Shown here in pieces: positions 25,756-35,170 of a stretch of 64,000 nt of DNA (the first letter of the stretch is position 1; the number at the start of each line of letters is the position of its first letter). The DNA comes from Halobacterium zhouii (GTDB lineage Archaea > Halobacteriota > Halobacteria > Halobacteriales > Halobacteriaceae). The DNA lies in assembly GCF_021249405.1 (NCBI RefSeq), contig NZ_CP089594.1, forward strand, positions 62,001 through 126,000, given 5' to 3'. Position numbers and translations under genes: made by a program. Under the pieces are notes generated by a model that ran no database searches, had not been told where the DNA came from, and was given only the letters and a program-made list of their open reading frames with translations.

Positions 25756-27699
25756 TCATCGCTGGACTCCGCGTCCTGCGACCGCTATCACCTCTGTTCT
25801 CGCTATCGTGGCCGACGCGGTTTCGTTCCCGACGGACGCCCGGGACGTGTCGCCCCCGTCCGACGCGACGAGGTAGAGGCTGTACCCGGGGTTCGACTGC
25901 ACGCGGTGTATCCCGGGTGTCGTCTCCATGGAGGCGAACTCCGCCGCGGAGAACCGGAGGCCGTCGTACAGGCGGACCTCGCGCACGTGGTCGGCGGCGG
26001 TCACGGGCATGTACCGCCGGCCGTCGTAGTACTCGGTGACGTTGTGCCCGAAGACGGCGTACGGCACGGACGCCTCGTAGCCGGGGAACGACTGGGCGGT
26101 CTCCGTGGTGGTGCCGTAGTAGGCGTCGACCATCCGTCGCGGGCCGCCGCGGACGCCCGCGAACTCGACCTCCGGGTCACGGAGTTCGAACGTCGTCGCG
26201 TAGCCGTCCATCGTTCGCTCGGTGACGTGGCCGGAGCCCTGGTACATGTACGGCGATGGGTGGACGGTGGCGGCGGCGAGCGGAACGAGCACGAGGAACA
26301 GCGCGAGCACGAGCGCCCCCGCCGTCCGACGGCTGAACCGCGCGCGCACTCGGCCCGCGGCCTTCGACAGCGTCACCGCCCCGAGCGCGGTGGCGATGAC
26401 CATGATAAATCCGAGATACCGGAAGTACATGTCGCCGACGCTGGCGAAGAACGTGAGCAAGAACACGCCGAGGACGGGGACGAACCCCGCGGTGAGGTAG
26501 CCGACCATCGCGGTGCGACTCGGCGCGCCGTCGAGGCGGTCGGTGCTCGCGGCGAGCATCAACACCGCGGCGAGCGCGCAGTAGACGACCGAGACGGCGA
26601 ACAGTTTGAGGAACAGTGCCTCGATGCTGGTGCCGATGACCGCGAGCGACCCCGCGCGCTGGGTCACCGTTTCGGCGGCCTCGCCGCCCGCGACGACCGA
26701 GTTCAGGGTGCCGAACAGCGCGCCGGCGACCCGCTCGTTGTTGAGCACCCAGAACCCGAACGCGGCGAGTCCGAACAGAGCCTGCCCGTACACCCGGCGT
26801 TGCGCGGCGACGGCGTGGTCGAGGCCGAGTCGGCGCCCGACGAACTGGACGGCCGCGACGACCCAGAGCACGACGACGAAGTTCAGCGCCTGCTGGGGGT
26901 GGACGACGAGGACGCCCAGAGTAGTCAGCGCGAGCAGTGCGCCGACCGGCGTCGGGGAGAACCCGTCGGACTGGTCGCTCGTGAGGTACCGGAACAGCAC
27001 GTAGAAGCAGACCGCGGAGAACAAGATCGCCTGACTCGTCGGGTGGACCTTCGTGTGTACGCTGATGTTGTTGATGGGCAAGAAGAGCGCCGCCGACAGC
27101 GCGCCGAACAGCACGCCCCGCCCCGGGTCGTCGGCGAGCGCCCGCACGAGGAGCGCGACGAACAGCAGGAACAGCCCCGTGAACACCGGCAGCACCACGA
27201 CGGTGATGCTGGTCCGGAGCGACAGGCCGGTGAGGCGGGCGACGAACACCGACAGCGAGTGGACGCCCGGGTAGAGGAACGTGGTGGGGTCGAGGCGGCC
27301 GTCCGCGAGCATCCGCGCCCACCCGAGGTGGCTCAGGGAGTCCCCGCCGCCGTAGAAGTAGTACCCCCGGATGAGAGGGAGGGAGGCGACGGAGAGCGCC
27401 GTGAGGCCGAGCAGGAACGCGGCGAGTCGGCGCAGGAACCCCCGGCCGGCGGTCGCGGCGACGGCCGCGGTGGCCGCCGCTACGCCCGCGAGCAGCCAGA
27501 ACCCGAGGGGCGTCTGGGCGTAGATGGAGAGCTCGTACGCCGCCGCCGGGGAGCTTCGGGCGACGACCACGCCGGCGGCGAGCGCGAGGAAGCCGACGGT
27601 CAACAGCACTCGCAGGCCGCGCGTGTGCGCTGCTGTGGCGTCAGTCGAGGGCTCGTGTTGTGCGGTCCCCGCCCGCATCGGCGCGCGCTCAGCGGACAC
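25756..27699 (-). CDS. Large polytopic membrane protein of glycan island, GT-C-like
   Basis: This 647-residue protein has about 13 predicted membrane spans in residues 30-475 and an extracytoplasmic C-terminal region of about 150 residues with several aromatic residues. The loop after the third span, RGYYFYGGGDSLSHLGWARM, carries an acidic motif (GGGDS) at the place where GT-C glycosyltransferases keep their catalytic Asp. A polymerase or a lipid-donor glycosyltransferase is therefore plausible, but no family-level match is certain. It overlaps the GT4 gene by 11 bp and precedes the flippase by 22 bp, so all three are likely made together. Confidence 0.7.
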   Translation of the reverse strand: MSAERAPMRAGTAQHEPSTDATAAHTRGLRVLLTVGFLALAAGVVVARSSPAAAYELSIYAQTPLGFWLLAGVAAATAAVAATAGRGFLRRLAAFLLGLTALSVASLPLIRGYYFYGGGDSLSHLGWARMLADGRLDPTTFLYPGVHSLSVFVARLTGLSLRTSITVVVLPVFTGLFLLFVALLVRALADDPGRGVLFGALSAALFLPINNISVHTKVHPTSQAILFSAVCFYVLFRYLTSDQSDGFSPTPVGALLALTTLGVLVVHPQQALNFVVVLWVVAAVQFVGRRLGLDHAVAAQRRVYGQALFGLAAFGFWVLNNERVAGALFGTLNSVVAGGEAAETVTQRAGSLAVIGTSIEALFLKLFAVSVVYCALAAVLMLAASTDRLDGAPSRTAMVGYLTAGFVPVLGVFLLTFFASVGDMYFRYLGFIMVIATALGAVTLSKAAGRVRARFSRRTAGALVLALFLVLVPLAAATVHPSPYMYQGSGHVTERTMDGYATTFELRDPEVEFAGVRGGPRRMVDAYYGTTTETAQSFPGYEASVPYAVFGHNVTEYYDGRRYMPVTAADHVREVRLYDGLRFSAAEFASMETTPGIHRVQSNPGYSLYLVASDGGDTSRASVGNETASATIARTEVIAVAGRGVQR

Positions 27700-28711
27700 G
27701 CCGGTACACCTCCCGGATCCGCTCGGCCATCGTCTCGACGGAGCACTCGCTGGCCACGACGGTACGGCCGTTCGAGCGCTCGCCGCTGCGGAGGATGCGC
27801 GCGAGGGCTGCGGTCAACTCGGCGTCGTCGTCGCCGACGAACGCCGGCGTGACGCCCTCGAGGCGCTCGCGAACGTCGCCGACGTCGGTCGCGACCACGG
27901 GCGCGTCGGCGGCGAGGGCCTCCTTCACGGCGTTGGGCGACCCCTCTCGCTTCGAGGTGAGGAGCAGCGCGTCGGCGGCGTTGTAGTAGGCGTTCATGCC
28001 GGCGTGGGAGACGCCCGTGACGGTCTGGAGTTCCACGGGCGCGTCAACCATCTCGGCGGCACGGTCGGCGACGCGGCGAGCGCGCGGGTAGTCTTTCACG
28101 TCACGGTCGGTCCCGTACGGAAACAGGACGTGGCGTCGGTCGTCGGCCCACCCGACGTCGGCGCGCGCGTTGCCCTGCTCACGTGGGTAGAACTTCTCAG
28201 TGTCGATGCCGTGGGGGATGACGAAACACGACTGGTCGAGGTCGCGCGCCATCCGCTCGCTCATCACGATGGTGGCGTCCGCGAACCTCGCACAGACGCG
28301 ACTCAGACCGCTTGCGGGGCCGTAGAGGTCACTCCCCCACAGCGAGAGCACGACCGGCAGGTTCCCCGCCGCCCGCGAGGCGGCGAACGCGGCCGGCGCG
28401 GTCAGCCCGTAGTTCGCGTGGACGACGTCGAACTCGCCGCTCGCCCGGGCCAGCGCCCGCCGGCCGAAGCGTACGTAGTCGACGGGCGACCGCCGGCCCG
28501 GGGTCGGCTGTGGCACCTCGACGCTTTCGCTCTCGACGCCCTGGACGAGCAGTTCGTCGCGCTGTTCGCGGAAGAACCGCGCGGACTCGCTGGTCACGAG
28601 GTTCAGGACGCGAGGTCGGTCGCTCCGCGCCGTCACGTCACTCCGCTCGTGACGAGTCTCTCCTCGCGGAGACGTCGTCGCGGCGCTTTGCGTGCCACCG
28701 CTTCCCGTCAT
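27689..28711 (-). CDS. Glycosyltransferase family 4 (GT-B fold)
   Basis: This 340-residue cytoplasmic enzyme would transfer a sugar from a nucleotide donor to a lipid-linked acceptor. The acceptor-side motif HANYGLTAP, the LSLWGSDLYG loop, and the C-terminal donor-binding E-x7-E motif EGSPNAVKE (about residues 261-269) with VATDVGDV are the GT4 signature. The N-terminal 30 residues are low-complexity, and the true start may be a later codon near RPRVLNLV. It is the only clear soluble nucleotide-sugar transferase in the operon apart from the DUF354 protein. It overlaps the membrane protein gene. Confidence 0.87.
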   Translation of the reverse strand: MTGSGGTQSAATTSPRGETRHERSDVTARSDRPRVLNLVTSESARFFREQRDELLVQGVESESVEVPQPTPGRRSPVDYVRFGRRALARASGEFDVVHANYGLTAPAAFAASRAAGNLPVVLSLWGSDLYGPASGLSRVCARFADATIVMSERMARDLDQSCFVIPHGIDTEKFYPREQGNARADVGWADDRRHVLFPYGTDRDVKDYPRARRVADRAAEMVDAPVELQTVTGVSHAGMNAYYNAADALLLTSKREGSPNAVKEALAADAPVVATDVGDVRERLEGVTPAFVGDDDAELTAALARILRSGERSNGRTVVASECSVETMAERIREVYRRVR

Positions 28712-28778
28712 CCGTGTCCCCGGTCGTCGTCTCTGGGGCGTCTGCCGCTGCCGCGCCCGGCAGACTGGTTCGCCGCGC

Positions 28779-29780
28779 TCATCGGTTCACCATCCGGTAG
28801 GCGGTCTTCAGCGCGCCCATCCCCGCGCCATCCGTCTCCACGGTCCAGTACGGCTGGAGGTCCGCGCCGAACTTCGCCTTGTACTGGCAGAGGCGCTCGG
28901 TGTTCGCGCCCATCAGGTCGTATCCGGTCGCGCCGTTCGGCGACTCGGTGACGAGGTCCGAGACGATGTGCCAGTGCAGGAGGCCGTTGACGCTCACGCC
29001 GTCGTGGACGGCACGGGTGCCGCCCTGCCAGAAGTAGGCGTGGTCGTTCGAGTACAGCGCGGTGATGCCGCCGAGGAACTCGCCGTCGTCGTCTCTGGCG
29101 ACGTACACTCGCGCGCGGTCGTCGAGGGACTCTACGAGGTCCTCGACGTACGGCCACTCCGGGGAGAGCGTCCGGTCCTGTTCTTCGTAGCGCTCCCGGG
29201 TCGTCTCGTACACCTCGCGTGCGCCGTCGACGCCCTCGACTGTCACCGCGACGTCGAGGTCCTCGGCGTCCCTGATCTCGCGCCGCAGGCTCTTCGAGAA
29301 CGACCGCTTGACCTCCTCGGTGTCCGCGTCCTCGAGGTCGAGGACGTACGTGAACCCGGGCGTGACCGAGAACTCGTCCCAGACGAACGGCCGCGGATCG
29401 GGGTAGTTCGCGCCGCAGATGGCGCGGAACGCGGTGCCCCGTCCGTCCGCACCGAGGTCCGAGAGCACCTCGCTCGTGAACTCCCGGTTGACCTTCTCCT
29501 GCTTCCGTCGCTTCGGGCTCGCGGGCATCGTCAGCGGCCCGAGTCGCGGCACGCCCATCCCCGGTGGCGGGGACGTGATGGTCGTGCCGACCGGCCGTTC
29601 GTTCACGAACGTCGGCCACAGCGCGACCGGTCGGTCGCCCTTGAAGCCGCCGTACAACCGCAGCTCCGCGTCAGTGTGTCTGTCCAGCGCACCCAGCGCG
29701 TCGGGGGTGTGGAACACCTCGAACCCGCTGCTCGGTAGCGCGTCGCTGTACTCCTCCCGTGACAGTTGTTCCACTCGCAT
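28779..29780 (-). CDS. FemAB/GNAT-type acyl- or aminoacyl-transferase (copy 1)
   Basis: This 333-residue protein resembles FemAB-type peptidyltransferases, made of a double GNAT fold. Seen landmarks are SPPPGMGVPRLGPL, YPDPRPFVWDEF, SKSLRREIRDAED and the C-terminal YDLMGANTERLCQYKAKFG, with the acyl-donor side around FLGGITALYSNDHAYFW. It shares all these landmarks with the protein at 54111-55112, so the two are paralogues. In bacteria the family adds amino acids to cell-wall peptides or acyl groups to exopolysaccharide; haloarchaea have no murein, so the acceptor is more likely a surface glycan or lipid. A CTAACAAAGC element lies 37-48 bp upstream. Confidence 0.8.
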   Translation of the reverse strand: MRVEQLSREEYSDALPSSGFEVFHTPDALGALDRHTDAELRLYGGFKGDRPVALWPTFVNERPVGTTITSPPPGMGVPRLGPLTMPASPKRRKQEKVNREFTSEVLSDLGADGRGTAFRAICGANYPDPRPFVWDEFSVTPGFTYVLDLEDADTEEVKRSFSKSLRREIRDAEDLDVAVTVEGVDGAREVYETTRERYEEQDRTLSPEWPYVEDLVESLDDRARVYVARDDDGEFLGGITALYSNDHAYFWQGGTRAVHDGVSVNGLLHWHIVSDLVTESPNGATGYDLMGANTERLCQYKAKFGADLQPYWTVETDGAGMGALKTAYRMVNR

Positions 29781-29816
29781 GCGTTTTACTGTTGACTTAC
29801 GAACGTGTCGTATCCC

Positions 29817-29828
29817 GCTTTGTTAGCG
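29817..29828 (-). promoter_or_regulatory. CATAACAAAC-type element before FemAB-like gene 1
   Basis: On the minus strand the sequence is CGCTAACAAAGC, 37-48 bp before the ATG of the FemAB-like gene. It differs from the consensus GCATAACAAAC in the CAT triplet but keeps TAACAAA. It would provide an internal start within the glycan operon. Confidence 0.4.
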
Positions 29829-29833
29829 CGTCC

Positions 29834-30712
29834 CTACGGCGCCGCCTCGGCGCCGGCTATCGATTCTTCGTCGGTGATACGCTCTGCGTACTCGCCGGGC
29901 GGCCCGACCCACGCCCCCCGGTCGAGGGCTTCCTCGACCAGGTGGCGGTAGAGCCGAGCGTACCCGGGGAAGTCCCGCGAGAAGTACCGCGGGTGCCAGA
30001 GGAAACTCGCGACCGCGTCCTCGCGCTCGGCCTCCGCGAGCAGGTCGTCGACGGCGTCCGTGGCCGCCGCGTAGTCCTCGCCGGGGTCGGGGAGGGCACA
30101 CTCCATCGCGGTCAGCGGGAACACCACGAAGTCGTCGTCGAACGGCCGGAACGGCTCGTAACCGTGCCGGAAGCCGTACTCCGTGCTCGACCCGAGACTG
30201 GTGTCGTACCGGAACCCCAGGTCGCGTTGCGCGCGCCACGTCTCGGGCGCGTCGAGGTTGAGGTAGTGCTGTCGCACGCCCGTCACCGAACGGCCGAGCG
30301 CGGCCTCGACCTCGCGTTTCTCGGCTGCGAGCAACCCGGGGTCGTCGTACGAGTCGTAGGAGCCGTGGAGTCCGACCTCCCAGCCGCCGTCGGCGAGCCT
30401 CGACAGCACCTCGACGATGGCCGGGTCGTCGACGTCGTACCGCCCGAGGTACCGCGGCCAGCTCGCGGGCCGGAGCCACTCCCGGAACGGGAGCTCCCGC
30501 AGGCTGCGCTCGGAGAGCACGTACCACGCCGAGCGCACGCCGAGGTCGCGTTCCAGGCCCATCACGGTCGGGAACTGCCAGTACGGGTTCCGCCCGGGTA
30601 GCAGGTCGAGGACGTGCCGCGGGTTCCGGTCGCGGAGCGCGTAGTACGGCGCCTGGAAGGTCTTGCGCACGCGGTCGACGTCGTGGCTCAGCAGCACCGC
30701 GAACTCGCTCAT
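29834..30712 (-). CDS. Polysaccharide deacetylase-like protein (NodB fold)
   Basis: This 292-residue protein opens with FAVLLSHDVDRVRK, the first metal motif (HDVD) of NodB-type deacetylases, and later shows GWEVGLHGSYDSYDD at the second motif position and FLWHPRYFS near the C-terminus. It would remove N- or O-acyl groups from a sugar, or may be a related non-hydrolytic member. The start at 30712 gives an ATGA overlap with the preceding 2-epimerase gene; the open frame upstream is a shadow of that gene. The metal site resembles the DUF7033/PDA-like archaeal forms more than classical NodB. Confidence 0.78.
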   Translation of the reverse strand: MSEFAVLLSHDVDRVRKTFQAPYYALRDRNPRHVLDLLPGRNPYWQFPTVMGLERDLGVRSAWYVLSERSLRELPFREWLRPASWPRYLGRYDVDDPAIVEVLSRLADGGWEVGLHGSYDSYDDPGLLAAEKREVEAALGRSVTGVRQHYLNLDAPETWRAQRDLGFRYDTSLGSSTEYGFRHGYEPFRPFDDDFVVFPLTAMECALPDPGEDYAAATDAVDDLLAEAEREDAVASFLWHPRYFSRDFPGYARLYRHLVEEALDRGAWVGPPGEYAERITDEESIAGAEAAP

Positions 30713-31836
30713 TCTGGTGTGCCTCCGTCCGTCGAGCGGACCGGACTGCGTTCCTCGACGCTCGCTGCCGTGTCGCCTTCCGAGAGAACCGCCGCGATGC
30801 GCTCGGCGGCGGTACCGTCCCCGAACAGGTCGGGCTTCTCGTCGGGCACGTCGTCGGTCCCGAGTTCGCGCACGATGGCGTCCGGGTCGGACCCGACGAG
30901 CGTGTTCCATCCCGCTTCGACGGTCTCGACCCACTCGGTCTCCTCGCGGAGCGTGACACACCGCGTGTCGAGGAAGAACGCCTCCTTCTGGACGCCGCCG
31001 GAGTCGGTGGCGACCCGGGATGCGCCCTCGAGGGCGCGCACGAAGTCGAAGTACCCCAGCGGGTCGACCAGGGTCAGCCCGCTCTCGACGTCGTCGTAGA
31101 AGCCGTACTCGCGCAGGCGCTCCTCGGTGCGCGGGTGGAGTGGCAACACGACTTCGACCGGCGCCTCGACGAGTCCCGTCATGACGTCCGCGAGCACGTC
31201 GGAGTCGTCCGTGTTCTGCGCGCGGTGGACGGTGGCGAGCGCGTACTCGCCATCGGTCAGGCCGAGGTCGTCGAGCACCGTCGAGCGGTCGCGGGCGACG
31301 TCGCGCGCCCACAGCATCACGTCGAGCATCACGTCCCCGACCTGGTGGACGTCGCCGGTGACGTTCTCTCTCGCGAGATTCTCGACTGCGCTGTCGGTCG
31401 GCGCGAACAGCACGTCAGAGACCTGCTCGGCGAGCACGCGGTTGACCTCCTCGGGTTCGGACTGTTCGAAACTCCGGAGGCCGGACTCGACGTTCGCCAG
31501 CGTCACGTCGCGCTTCGCGGCGACGACTGCGCCCGCGAGCGTCGAGTTCGTATCGCCGTAGACGAGCACGACATCCGGGTCCTCGTCCTCGACGACCGCC
31601 TCGAAGCGCTCCAGCATCCGACCGGTCTGTCGGCCGTGGGAGTCGCTCCCGACGTCCAGGTTGTACGCGGGCTCGTCGATGTCCAACTCCTCGAAGAACA
31701 CGCCGGACATCATGTCGTCGTAGTGCTGGCCGGTGTGCACCAACAGTTCCTCGTGGCCGGCGGCCGCGAGCGCCCGCGAAACCGGCGCGGCCTTCACGAA
31801 CTGCGGGCGCGCGCCGACGACCGACGCGACCTTCAT
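30709..31836 (-). CDS. wecB: UDP-N-acetylglucosamine 2-epimerase-like enzyme (WecB/WbpI family)
   Basis: This 375-residue cytoplasmic enzyme has the full non-hydrolysing epimerase layout: GARPQFVKAAPVSRAL near the start, HTGQHYDD, VLVYGDTNSTLAGA, ESGLRSFEQSEPEEVNR, ATVHRAQN, LPLHPRT and VATDSGGVQKEA. It inverts C2 of a UDP-GlcNAc-type sugar to the ManNAc form. In this operon, with a dehydrogenase, oxidoreductase, aminotransferase and acyltransferase, it could be the last step to UDP-2,3-diacetamido-mannuronate (WbpI role) instead of simple UDP-ManNAc. It overlaps both neighbours by 4 bp. Confidence 0.93.
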   Translation of the reverse strand: MKVASVVGARPQFVKAAPVSRALAAAGHEELLVHTGQHYDDMMSGVFFEELDIDEPAYNLDVGSDSHGRQTGRMLERFEAVVEDEDPDVVLVYGDTNSTLAGAVVAAKRDVTLANVESGLRSFEQSEPEEVNRVLAEQVSDVLFAPTDSAVENLARENVTGDVHQVGDVMLDVMLWARDVARDRSTVLDDLGLTDGEYALATVHRAQNTDDSDVLADVMTGLVEAPVEVVLPLHPRTEERLREYGFYDDVESGLTLVDPLGYFDFVRALEGASRVATDSGGVQKEAFFLDTRCVTLREETEWVETVEAGWNTLVGSDPDAIVRELGTDDVPDEKPDLFGDGTAAERIAAVLSEGDTAASVEERSPVRSTDGGTPE

Positions 31837-32909
31837 GCCGTCACCTCACGGCGGTCCGGCGAGCGCGTCTCGCCGCCGTGCTCGTAGACGAGATCCAGCA
31901 TCAGGTCGGTCACGTCGATCTTCTCCTCGAGGAGGCGCTCTCGGCGGCGCTCCCAGCGGATGGGCGTCTCCGGGTCAGACACGAGGTCGCGGACTGCCGA
32001 GAGCGCCTCGTCGGGGCCGGCGGCGTTGACCAGCAGCCCGTAGTAGTCCTCCAGTTCGACGAAGTTGCTCATGTCGCCGTCGCCGACGAAGGAGTTTGAA
32101 CGCACCGCGGGCGTCCCGAGGACCGCGGCTTCGGTCGCCATCGTCTGGGAGTCCCCGACGTAGAGGTTCGCGAACGCCAGCAGGTCGTGTATCGCGGTCG
32201 GGTCGCAGGGCAACTGGTGGGCCGCGAACTCCTCCGGGAGGTCGCCCTCGGTCGTGATGTAGACGGTGCCGCGGTCGTCCAGATACTCCACGAGTTCGCG
32301 CTTGGCCTCGCGGTCGAGGCCGTGCTCGCCGATGTCGTGGTGGGCCTCCCAGGAGACGAATCGCAGCACGTAGTACTCGTCGTCGGGGTCGACGCCCTGG
32401 GCGCGGAGGCGCGCCGGATTCGGGTCGAAGCGCTCCGGGTGGAGGTACGCAAGTTCGTGGTAGCCGTCGTAGCGCACGTGGCGCTCGTCGAGGTCGCACT
32501 CGATGCGCGACGGCGTCGCCATCGCGGAGACGAACGGGGTCGTGACGCGCGCCACCTTGTGTGTCTGCTCGTAGTCGTCGTGGAAGACGACGGCGCTCGC
32601 ACCGGTGAGCCACGCGGCGTGCGCAGCGGACGGGTTGAGGTGGCTGAGCACGACGTCGGGGTCGAACGCCCGAGCCACCCGGGCCGTCCGGAGTTCCCTG
32701 ACGGTCCACTCCCGCACCAGCCCCAGCGTTCCGCCCTCCCGCGCCGAGATGGGCGTGTGGGGGATACCGTACAGGTCGAGCAGGTCGGTCGTGAGGTCCT
32801 TCTCGCGGGACGTGACGTGGACGTCGTGGCCGTCCGCGCAGAGTTCGACGATGGCGTTCCGGAAGAGGTGGACGTGGGCCGGATGCGTGACGTCGACGAG
32901 TACTCTCAT
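31833..32909 (-). CDS. DUF354 family protein, GT-B-like
   Basis: This 358-residue protein begins MRVLVDVTHPAHVHLFRNAI, the DUF354 signature, followed by GHDVHVTSREKD and, in the second half, VGDSQTMATEAAVLGTPAVRSNSF, the donor-binding part of a GT-B glycosyltransferase or epimerase fold. Archaeal DUF354 genes often sit in surface-glycan clusters next to 2-epimerase genes, as here (4 bp overlap). It may be a glycosyltransferase for the aminouronic sugar; biochemical proof for the family is thin. Confidence 0.85.
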   Translation of the reverse strand: MRVLVDVTHPAHVHLFRNAIVELCADGHDVHVTSREKDLTTDLLDLYGIPHTPISAREGGTLGLVREWTVRELRTARVARAFDPDVVLSHLNPSAAHAAWLTGASAVVFHDDYEQTHKVARVTTPFVSAMATPSRIECDLDERHVRYDGYHELAYLHPERFDPNPARLRAQGVDPDDEYYVLRFVSWEAHHDIGEHGLDREAKRELVEYLDDRGTVYITTEGDLPEEFAAHQLPCDPTAIHDLLAFANLYVGDSQTMATEAAVLGTPAVRSNSFVGDGDMSNFVELEDYYGLLVNAAGPDEALSAVRDLVSDPETPIRWERRRERLLEEKIDVTDLMLDLVYEHGGETRSPDRREVTA

Positions 32910-32973
32910 CGGTGACTCACCGGGTTGGCGTCTCCGGCGGTCGCGTTTACTGCGTTCGCGTCTGGTGTCCGTG

Positions 32974-33750
32974 TCATGGTAGCATGTGGAATCCGTACTT
33001 TACGGCGTTCACCGCGGAGTCTCGCGCGCGCTCCGCGACGTACTCGCTGTAACTGTCCGCCCAGCGGTTCGGGTGCGTGCAGAGGTACACCCGCTCGACC
33101 TCGCTGTCCTCGAGCAGTCCGACGAGGTCCCACGTGGAGTCGGCCTGCACCGGCTTCGCGCCGCCGTCGGTCGCGGCTGTCCGGGGCGCAGTGGTCGGCG
33201 CGCTGTCGCGCCACGTCCGCCCGGCATCCGAGAAGGATGCCTCGTCGTCGCCGTCCGGCAGACGAGACGCCTCCCCGAGCAGACCGTAGTCCGCGGGCGT
33301 CCGTTCGCCCCGCCAGATGTCGCGGTTGTCGCGGCCCGTCAGCGGGTTGTCGTGCACACAGACGGTGTCGACGGCGCACAACCGCCGGAGCTGTGCGAGG
33401 TTGTCCTCGAAGTGCCGGTGGGCCGCCTTCTGGTCTCCGTCCGCGCGGTCCACGTCCTCGTGGTGGTAGCCGACCTCGTGGCCGGCGTTTGCGACCTGCT
33501 GGACGACGCCCGTGCGGAACGTCTTCTTGATCGTCCGGAAGTAGTACGTCGCCCGGATGCCCCGCGAGGCCTCCATGCGAGCGGTAGCCAGGCTGTTTCC
33601 GGGTTTTCGGTCGACGTCGTGGCGGAGCACCACGAACCGCTCGGGCAGCGTCTCGCGGGTCAGGTACTCCCGCACGGTGAGGAGCTCGAAGCCCGCGTCG
33701 AGACAGGCGTCGAGCAGTTCGCCGTACGCGGCGAGCGTGAAATCACGCAT
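32974..33750 (-). CDS. Polysaccharide deacetylase-like protein, divergent
   Basis: This 258-residue protein has the metal motif in VVLRHDVDRKPGNSLATARM and the second motif in AGHEVGYHHEDVDRADGD, as in NodB-type deacetylases. The C-terminal part (VERVYLCTHPNRWADSYSEY) is typical of an archaeal subgroup. A Ser/Thr/Ala-rich insert of about 45 residues lies between about 160 and 205. It overlaps the dehydrogenase gene by 8 bp upstream and is separated by 64 bp from the DUF354 gene downstream. It may deacetylate a sugar intermediate or the finished glycan. Similar in type to, but not a close copy of, the protein at 29834. Confidence 0.75.
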   Translation of the reverse strand: MRDFTLAAYGELLDACLDAGFELLTVREYLTRETLPERFVVLRHDVDRKPGNSLATARMEASRGIRATYYFRTIKKTFRTGVVQQVANAGHEVGYHHEDVDRADGDQKAAHRHFEDNLAQLRRLCAVDTVCVHDNPLTGRDNRDIWRGERTPADYGLLGEASRLPDGDDEASFSDAGRTWRDSAPTTAPRTAATDGGAKPVQADSTWDLVGLLEDSEVERVYLCTHPNRWADSYSEYVAERARDSAVNAVKYGFHMLP

Positions 33751-35170
33751 CCTCGTCGCCTCCGTCGCCGCGCACGGCGCGTTCCTCGGCGTCGTCGTCC
33801 GCGGCGCTCACTCCCTCGTACCCGCGACCGAGCGTGTAGACGGTGTGGTCCGTGTCGGCGAGGTCGAGGGTGTCCCGGCCGTCCACGACCACCATCGGGT
33901 CGAACGCCGCCCAGTCGAGGTCGTCGAACTCGTCGTGGGGTGTGACGACGACCGCCGCGTCGATGTCCTCGGGAAGGTCTGCGAGCTCGGCGCGCTCGCA
34001 GTCGAAGGCGTCCCAGTCGGTGAGCACGGGGTCGACGCCGAGCACGCGCGCGCCGAGGTCGCTGAGCCCGGACACCACGCCCTTCGCGGGCGCCGCCCGG
34101 ATCTCGTCGACCCCTGGGCGGTAGGTCAGGCCGAGCACCGCGACCGTCGCGTCCCCGATGGCGGTCCCGTCCTTCGAGAGCGCGTTGACGGTCTGGTCGA
34201 CCGTGAACCGCGGCATCGAGTCGTTCACGTCCCGGGCGGTCTGGAGCAGCGGTGCGCTCGTCTCGAACTCTCGGATGAGGAAGTACGGGTAGTACGGGAT
34301 GCAGTGACCGCCGACGCCCGGGCCGGGGTCGTGGATGTCACAGAACGGCTGGGTGTTCGCCACGCGGATTGCCTCCCGGACGTCCACGCCCGTCTCGTCG
34401 GCGAAGCGCGCGAGTTCGTTCGCCAGCGCGATGTTGACGTCCCGGTAGAGACCCTCGAACACCTTCACGGCCTCCGCCGTCGCGGCGTCCCCGACCGGAA
34501 TCACGCGGTTGTCCGTAATCTGGTCGTAGACCACGCGAGCGACCCGGGTGCTCTCGTCGTCGACGCCGCCGACGACCTTCGGGTGGGTGCCCGTGATGTC
34601 CTCGAGGGCGCGCCCGGAGAGCGTGCGCTCCGGACAGAACGCGAGGCCGAACTCGCCCCGTTCCAGACCGCTCCCGGATTCGAGAGCGGGCAGCACGCGC
34701 TCGCGGCAGGTCCGCGGCGGCACCGTACACTCCACGACTACCGTGTCACCGGGGTCGAGTTCGCCCGCGATCTCGTCGACGACGGCGTCGAGGATGGAGA
34801 GGTCGGGGTCGCGGTCCTCGGTCACTGGCGTCGGCACGATGACGACGTGCCAGGACGCCTCGCTCGCCGCTTCCGCGGGCGAGTCCGTGGCGCGGAGCGC
34901 GCCGCGTTCCGAGAGGTCCCCAACGAGTTCCGGTAGCCCCGGTTCGCCAGTGACGTGGCAGTCGCCGTCGTTCACCGCCGCGACCACCTCGGGGTCGACG
35001 TCCGCGCCGACGACGTCCCCGCAGACGTCCGCGTACGCCGCGGCGAGCGGCAACCCCATCTTCCCGAGGCCGTACACCGCGACCGGCACGTCGCCCGCGC
35101 GGAACGCCGCGCCGAGCGCGTCGTCGCCCGCGGCCGTTCCGTACAGTCCCGAGCCGCGCGCTTCGCTCAC
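33743..35170 (-). CDS. Nucleotide-sugar 6-dehydrogenase (WecC/WbpA family)
   Basis: This 475-residue enzyme oxidises the C6 hydroxyl of a UDP-HexNAc to a carboxylate in two NAD-dependent steps. The NAD loop reads VYGLGKMGLPLAAAYAD and the catalytic Cys lies in GVGGHCIPYYPYFLI (about residue 287). The HCIP pattern indicates the WecC/WbpA branch, not UDP-glucose dehydrogenase. With the next genes it fits the first step to an aminouronic sugar. It overlaps the Gfo/Idh gene by 4 bp and the deacetylase-like gene by 8 bp. Confidence 0.92.
   Translation of the reverse strand: MSEARGSGLYGTAAGDDALGAAFRAGDVPVAVYGLGKMGLPLAAAYADVCGDVVGADVDPEVVAAVNDGDCHVTGEPGLPELVGDLSERGALRATDSPAEAASEASWHVVIVPTPVTEDRDPDLSILDAVVDEIAGELDPGDTVVVECTVPPRTCRERVLPALESGSGLERGEFGLAFCPERTLSGRALEDITGTHPKVVGGVDDESTRVARVVYDQITDNRVIPVGDAATAEAVKVFEGLYRDVNIALANELARFADETGVDVREAIRVANTQPFCDIHDPGPGVGGHCIPYYPYFLIREFETSAPLLQTARDVNDSMPRFTVDQTVNALSKDGTAIGDATVAVLGLTYRPGVDEIRAAPAKGVVSGLSDLGARVLGVDPVLTDWDAFDCERAELADLPEDIDAAVVVTPHDEFDDLDWAAFDPMVVVDGRDTLDLADTDHTVYTLGRGYEGVSAADDDAEERAVRGDGGDEDA

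Noticed and set aside
25906..27852. Plus-strand open frame of 648 codons over the large membrane protein
   Set aside because: It is an antisense shadow rich in Arg, Glu and Gly, unlike haloarchaeal protein; the minus-strand frame has clear membrane spans.
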